DNA of 30,389 nt from Coemansia sp. RSA 1804 (taxonomy: Eukaryota > Kickxellomycota > Kickxellomycetes > Kickxellales > Kickxellaceae), in contig JANBTH010000154.1 of the NCBI GenBank assembly GCA_027578815.1, positions 1-30,389 of the forward strand, written 5' to 3'. The notes below the pieces were generated by a model. That model was not told the DNA's origin. It ran no database searches and saw only the letters and a program-made list of their open reading frames with translations. Each line of letters starts with the position of its first letter. Positions within the stretch are counted from its first letter, which is position 1. Position numbers and translations under genes: made by a program. Shown here piece by piece: positions 26,271 through 30,389 of the stretch.

Positions 26271-26301
26271 CTTCTTCCCCTCCTCCTCCTCCTCCTCCTC
26301 T
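26271..26301 (+). repeat. Pyrimidine tract with six TCC triplets
   Basis: CTTCTTCCCC followed by six TCC triplets (26281-26298) and TCT: a 31-base all-pyrimidine tract, about 125 bp upstream of the HIBCH ATG. Pyrimidine tracts are common in fungal core promoters; it could also be a simple microsatellite. Confidence 0.7.
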
Positions 26302-26425
26302 AACTACTGCCAGCAGGTGAATTTTCAGCCATTCATTTCGTGTACCGCTTTATTCCTTGTTCGCAAATTCTGTCCTTCTCTATCTGAATCACGTTGTTAG
26401 ACAGTATAGTACTTGAACAGAAAGC

Positions 26426-28174
26426 ATGCTTGCAGCAAGAACTGCCTCGACTGGTGGAAATACGCTGCTGTCTACTTTACTTCTTTCAAAACGCACCACC
26501 AATTCCGTGGCCACTGTCATTGGCACTAAGCGGCTCACAAAAACCTCAGCACCGATCTCAGACGGCCGCGGCCTGCACACATCGTGCGCTCTAAGAAGAA
26601 CCCGGACAACAGGGGCATCGCCGTTGGCTGCTGGCACGACATCTCTGGCATTTCCGTCCAACCCACTTACGTGCCTGAACGGAGCTAAGCGAATGGTAAG
26701 AATCAGAACGAATGAGAGAGCTTTTTCTTTGTATCGTTTGTTTTCGGTTGAAAAGGAGTGAAGCCTGGCAAGTGTCTCTAACTATTTGGCGGTTGCTGCT
26801 TATGTTATCTGTCTCTTGGTGTAGATGTCGCGGTATGAAAATCTGGAGGGAGACAAGCATGTGCTAACAGCCAGCAACAAGACAGCGCGCTCGCTGGTTC
26901 TGAATAGGCCGCAGGCGCTGAACTCGCTGACGCTTCCGATGGTGAAGGCGATTATGCGCCATCTGGAGGATTGGGAGAAATCCGAGCTCTGCAACGTAGT
27001 CGTTTTGCGGTCGAACAGCGAGAAGGCGTTCTGCGCAGGCGGAGACGTGGTGCAGGTTTCGAAGACATGGAAGAGCGGAGCGCACGCACAGGCGATGGAG
27101 TTCTTTCGCAAGGAGTATCGTCTGAACCACTACATTGCCTCTTACGCGAAGCCGCTGGTTGCGATGATTGGCGGATACACGATGGGCGGCGGTGTTGGGC
27201 TCTCTGTTCACGCTCCATTCCGCGTGGCTACCGAATCGTCGGTGTTTGCGATGCCTGAAACTAAAATTGGCTTCTTTCCCGACGTTGGCGCCACCTTCTT
27301 CTTGTCCAGACTGGATGGCGAGACTGGCACCTACTTGGGTCTGACAGGACAGCAGCTGAGAGGAAGAGACCTTCTCTACGCTGGTATTGCCACGCATTAT
27401 GTGCCGTCCGAGCGTCTGCCCAATCTTGAGCTCCGTCTCGCCGAGCTCGACTCTCCCAACTACGACATTGTCAATGAAGCTATCGAGGAGTTTGCTGCGC
27501 AGCCGGAGGATCTCGGGAAACTGGACTATTCGCTTGCTGGGGTGCGCGGTTCGATTGACAGGTGCTTTAGGTTTAAGTCTATGGAGTCGATTATTGAGGC
27601 GCTGAAGCACGAGACTGAGAACCGCGAGTGGGCGCAGAGGACGATAAAGGTGCTTGAGGAAATGTCGCCGTCATCGCTGAAGCTGACGCTGGAGCAACTG
27701 CATCAGGGCACGCATCTGGACATCACGCAGGCGCTTGCACTGGAGCTCCATCTAGCCGAGAAGCGCTTGGGATCCCACGACATGCACGAGGGAATTGATG
27801 CGCTTCTGGTGCGCAAGACAAAGGATCCGAAATGGGATCCGCCTACAATTGCCGAAGTCGACATGGATGATCTCTTTACAGACTACTTTGCCTCCCCCGT
27901 CTCCTCCGCTCCTGTATTCAAGAAAATCGATGCCCGGTTTACCGAGTATCCGCACAAGTTCGGGCTGCCTACCGAGACCGATGTCATGAACCTAGTCACC
28001 GGCAAGAATCCGCAGGCTGGCGATTTTATGCGTACGCGCGAGGAGGTTATCAACTTCTTTGGCCGCGAGTTTGCGGGCAAAGTCGGCGTTGTTAGAAAGG
28101 TTGGCTGGATACTAGACCGCAAAACACGCGTGGCGTATGATGGCGATGCGCTTGAATGGATCAAGCAAGTCTAA
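26426..28174 (+). CDS. Mitochondrial 3-hydroxyisobutyryl-CoA hydrolase (HIBCH), two exons
   Basis: Hydrolyses 3-hydroxyisobutyryl-CoA in valine breakdown. Exon 1 (26426-26695, 90 codons exactly) gives a Ser/Thr/Arg-rich N terminus almost without acidic residues, a typical mitochondrial presequence. The intron, 26696-26824, has GTAAGA at its 5' end, CTAAC as branch site (about 26776) and TAG at its 3' end. Exon 2 (26825-28174, 449 codons) starts with ATG and holds the crotonase-fold enzyme: L-N-R-P-Q-A-L-N-S, C-A-G-G-D, G-G-G-V-G-L-S, and M-P-E-T-K-I-G-F-F-P-D-V-G. The catalytic Glu and Asp (exon-2 residues 145 and 153) keep the eight-residue spacing of human HIBCH Glu169/Asp177. Total 539 aa. 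The second half (about 390-530) is the usual HIBCH C-terminal extension. No PTS1 at the end. Confidence 0.93.
26696..26824 (+). other. Spliceosomal intron of the HIBCH gene
   Basis: A 129-bp phase-0 intron with donor GTAAGA, candidate branch site CTAAC about 45 bases before the acceptor, and acceptor TGTAG. Splicing joins the presequence exon to the enzyme exon in frame. The frame read through the intron meets a stop within 66 bases, so retention would truncate the protein. Confidence 0.85.
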
Positions 28175-28482
28175 CGGCTTCGACTGATCTTGATTATATT
28201 TTATGCCACTCGCCAAACTTGCCACTGATCACACAGTCGTTTAGTGAAGGTATATAAGCTACTTATAAAACATTGAAATTACGTTATGAAATTGGTGCAT
28301 GCAATGATAAATGGTTTTATTATACTCCTTTTTATTTTCAATGTATGGACAACCAACGATCGGCCCCTGTCACTTGAGGAAATGCATAAATGTTGGCCTG
28401 GCGCATTCCGGCACCAGGGTAAAGCAATAATAAAACCTACAGCTATCGTTTCCCGGTTTCCTCAATTATTCTTCTGACAAGC
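28175..28482. other. Intergenic region between convergent genes, 0.31 kb
   Basis: Lies between HIBCH (+) and the Myb-repeat gene (-). A TATATAAG box at about 28250 is followed 36 bases later by an ATG (28286) that opens a 63-codon frame with a hydrophobic N terminus, ending at 28477, just short of the Myb-repeat stop. No homologue recognised. It could be a tiny secreted or membrane peptide, or chance. Confidence 0.4.
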
Positions 28483-29709
28483 TCAGGGAAAAGTGTCGGA
28501 AAGCGGCTGCTCAACAGCTTTTCTAATATTCACGTTGTTGTGAAATTTGTTACAGCATTGTTTACTTGTGTGTTTCCCAACATCAATGGCTGCTTTTACC
28601 CAGTTGTATGAAACCTTTCCAGGCTGTCTTTGCTTTCGCAGAGATTGTACTAGTTGATCTTCTTCATCGCGTGTCCAATATGTCATTCTTCTAGTCGGCA
28701 CAAACACCCACCTAAACTTATTAAGACACTCGTGTTCTGTCAGCCCAGCCACCTTGCTGACTACTGTCCAGTCAGCCTTCTCGAGTCCGCCGTAATTCTT
28801 AATCATCTGTTGCAGCTCCGGGAGTTTCTCCAGAACGTGTGTCTTCTTTGCCTTCCTTATTGCAATCTTTTTAATCAATTCCAATTTGCGCCGTACTTGA
28901 ATTCGTGGTGTCTGCGGATATAGTTTGCAAGCAGCGTCTAGCAAGAACTTTGGATCATGGCTTAACATTTCTTTAAACAATGCAGCAAGTTGATCGGCTT
29001 CGTCTCGAGTCCAATTGTCTGGAATGTGTGTCCCGCTTATATCCAGGTTTGCTCTATTGTCACAAGCAGGGAAATCGGTAGCTGAACCTTGCAGCGCTAT
29101 CAACTTTTTACGATTAAGTAATTTACGCCATCTATCATGGCACTGTATCTTGGTTCTCCTATTGCCAACGAATTCGGCAACCTTTTCCCAGCTTTTGCAT
29201 CTTTGATCTGGATCCCCTCTAGCCTTGCAGAGTCTGGTTATCTCCTCGGAGGTCCACGCTCTTCCCGGGTTACGTGCTTTATTCAGCGCACTAGTACGCC
29301 TTTTGACCAAATGCCCCGCTTTGGTCCTGACCACTTTGAAAGGGCCTACTTTGTCTCTGACCTTTCTTCGTTTCCAATTATAGTATCGCGTATAACATTT
29401 CTTGGGGGGAAGCCCAAGTTGATTTCCAACCACTTTCCAGCAAATCCTTTGTCCCTTTGAAACAAAGTTGGATTCGGCGTATTCAACCAGCCAAGAAATC
29501 TCCGCGTCAGTCCACATATGTCTCTCACTGTTTGCTGATGTCTTCAATGATGCTGTTAACGAGCTGGTAAGTCTAGCTTGAAGAAAGCTTCTTGTTCCCT
29601 GCATAGGTGGTTTCCTCCATTGAATTACTGGACATGACCTGGCAGTATTTAGAATAGAAGTGGCAAGTCGCCAGATAATTGGCCGCAGATTTAAAGAAAC
29701 GAAGGGCAT
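28483..29709 (-). CDS. Multi-Myb/SANT-repeat protein with mitochondrial-type presequence
   Basis: Protein of 408 aa from ATG 29707-29709, intact. Residues 1-61 contain no Asp or Glu and many Arg/Ser/Thr/Leu, fitting a mitochondrial targeting sequence. Then come tryptophan-spaced helical repeats like Myb/SANT domains: M-W-T-D-A-E (66-111), R-A-W-T-S-E-E (150-198), D-N-W-T-R-D-E (231-280), a less typical one at about 293-338 (A-D-W-T-V-V, W-V-F), and Y-W-T-R-D-E-E (344-392). Basic linkers separate them. Expected to bind DNA, and possibly mitochondrial DNA given the presequence (inference). A broken copy sits inverted at 14506-15733. I do not recognise a named family. Confidence 0.8.
   Translation of the reverse strand: MPFVSLNLRPIIWRLATSILNTARSCPVIQWRKPPMQGTRSFLQARLTSSLTASLKTSANSERHMWTDAEISWLVEYAESNFVSKGQRICWKVVGNQLGLPPKKCYTRYYNWKRRKVRDKVGPFKVVRTKAGHLVKRRTSALNKARNPGRAWTSEEITRLCKARGDPDQRCKSWEKVAEFVGNRRTKIQCHDRWRKLLNRKKLIALQGSATDFPACDNRANLDISGTHIPDNWTRDEADQLAALFKEMLSHDPKFLLDAACKLYPQTPRIQVRRKLELIKKIAIRKAKKTHVLEKLPELQQMIKNYGGLEKADWTVVSKVAGLTEHECLNKFRWVFVPTRRMTYWTRDEEDQLVQSLRKQRQPGKVSYNWVKAAIDVGKHTSKQCCNKFHNNVNIRKAVEQPLSDTFP
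28492..29098 (-). repeat. Inverted 607-bp near-identical duplication (partner 15106-15712)
   Basis: Intact-gene side of the near-identical tract shared with the broken Myb-repeat copy. About 11 substitutions and no gaps by eye. The two copies are about 12.8 kb apart in opposite orientation, so recombination between them could invert the DNA between. Confidence 0.85.
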
Positions 29710-30090
29710 TACACAAATTGAGCGAATTTGCCAAGAAATACAAATGTTAAAAGGTAATAAATATCATCAACACAATCTGAAAGAAAGCAAAAAAGATGAC
29801 AGAGGCTATCGCGTCTTTACAATGCTACTTTTGGCACACAAATCTTATTCCCTCCAAAAATTACTACTAATTATCAATCAACGGATTATCCAGATGTCTG
29901 ACTATGGTTAGAAGTATATTGATTCTAGTCATGCGTCTCCAATTCTATTCTGGAAACATATTTCTCTAACCGCAAAGTCACATCTCAGCCTTCGTATATC
30001 CTACATTGGTGTGTGCCAGTCTGGTTTGGCTCTTCATTTTCGTTTTTCTTTTCATTTTCATTCATTTTCTTTTTTCACTATTGTCTAAAA
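29710..30090. other. Divergent intergenic region, 0.38 kb
   Basis: Promoter region between the Myb-repeat gene (-) and the membrane-protein gene starting at 30091 (+). An 83-codon plus-strand frame begins at GTG and overlaps the Myb gene's start; not supported. Repeated TTTTCATT units (about 30038-30070) sit just before 30091. Confidence 0.5.
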
Positions 30091-30389
30091 ATGAGTATAT
30101 CTGAACTTTATTCACAGGCGCTCGATATAAAGGATGCTGCCTTTTATCCAGTCATTGACACCGCACTGGTGTTGACTGCTATTACAACTGCTATTTATCA
30201 TGTCAGTTCAAAGAAAATAAACACATGCTGCTTGCCAAGTTCTCTCTCTCAGTGCTGCTATGCTCTGCTTTTGTCTCTTTCAATTATCCTGTGCTCTGGA
30301 TGGACCAACATTCACTTTCCACTGTCTGTTGCGCTGTCTCCACTGCTCACCATGCATCCATCTGGGTACTATCCGTTTCAACTAACCAA
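30091..30389 (+). CDS. N-terminal part of a membrane protein (3' end outside window)
   Basis: ATG 30091-30093 (context AAAAATGAG) opens a frame that stays open to the window end, at least 99 codons. It encodes a short hydrophilic N terminus, then hydrophobic segments at about 22-37 and 54-72 separated by a Lys/Cys/Ser-rich loop. The arrangement could be the first helices of a large transporter, for example an ABCC-type N-terminal membrane domain, but no diagnostic motif lies within the window. Real gene likely; identity unknown. Confidence 0.55.
   Translation, partial: MSISELYSQALDIKDAAFYPVIDTALVLTAITTAIYHVSSKKINTCCLPSSLSQCCYALLLSLSIILCSGWTNIHFPLSVALSPLLTMHPSGYYPFQLT

Larger units (their letters stand above)
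25582..26425. other. Divergent promoter region, 0.84 kb
   Basis: Lies between the 7-TM protein gene (-) and HIBCH (+). Contains an inverted repeat at 26077-26147 and a pyrimidine tract at 26271-26301, both listed. No convincing coding frame; small minus-strand frames use AT-rich sequence or lack ATG. Confidence 0.55.

Noticed and set aside
1..30389. Transposon, CRISPR, rRNA and tRNA genes
   Set aside because: No transposase or reverse-transcriptase motif, no regularly spaced repeats, and no tRNA A/B-box pair or rRNA-like block was seen by eye on either strand. The Myb-repeat duplication lacks visible terminal inverted repeats or target-site duplications, so it is treated as gene duplication.

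Overview
The window looks like nuclear DNA of an early-diverging fungus. The best guess is a Kickxellomycotina/Zoopagomycota-type genome (Coemansia-like), but this is inferred only from gene content and compactness and I could not search. Genes are compact and nearly intron-free; one clear intron was found, in the 3-hydroxyisobutyryl-CoA hydrolase gene. Eukaryotic families are present that are not bacterial: an HRI-type eIF2alpha kinase, an RFWD3-like RING/WD40 ligase, a CCDC25-like NFACT-R protein, a KDM4-like JmjN/JmjC/PHD demethylase, an F-box protein and an UNC93-like carrier. Base composition swings sharply, from an AT-rich stretch at about 7.2-11.0 kb straight into an extremely GC-rich stretch at about 11.4-13.9 kb.

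Layout. 1-468 is the 3' end of a multi-pass membrane protein ending in an Ala-Asn hexanucleotide repeat; a full paralogue lies at 24634-25581 on the minus strand. 576-4613 (-) is an HRI-like eIF2alpha kinase with three very large insertions in its kinase domain. 5932-7182 (-) is a secreted trypsin-like protease with an acidic, His/Lys-rich tail. After a 1.6-kb AT-rich gap come two tail-to-tail genes (8773-9753 + and 9962-10588 -) for related basic coiled-coil proteins that both end in a polybasic tract plus CVIL. They look like prenylated, membrane-anchored proteins with no recognisable enzyme domain, and are the best candidate in the window for something undescribed. 11270-13171 (+) RFWD3-like and 13224-13901 (-) CCDC25-like genes converge with 52 bp between stop codons.

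14506-15733 (+) is a broken copy (one frameshift, one nonsense codon) of a multi-Myb/SANT-repeat gene whose intact copy lies inverted at 28483-29709 (-). The 3' halves are about 98% identical while the 5' halves are about 90%, which suggests recent gene conversion. The intact protein begins with 61 residues free of acidic amino acids, like a mitochondrial presequence. Between them lie the JmjC demethylase (16108-18960 -), an F-box protein (19536-21164 -), an orphan C2HC zinc-finger reading frame (about 22060-22299 +), an UNC93-like MFS protein (22477-23898 -), the second multi-pass membrane protein (24634-25581 -) and mitochondrial HIBCH (26426-28174 +, two exons). The window ends inside a membrane-protein gene starting at 30091 (+).

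The genes do not form one operon-like pathway. Themes shared by neighbours are stress and translation control (HRI), DNA and chromatin maintenance (RFWD3-like, JmjC), and mitochondria (HIBCH, the Myb-repeat protein with a presequence-like start). Start codons were placed at ATG; several open frames run a few codons further upstream only through TTG or GTG, and I did not use those.
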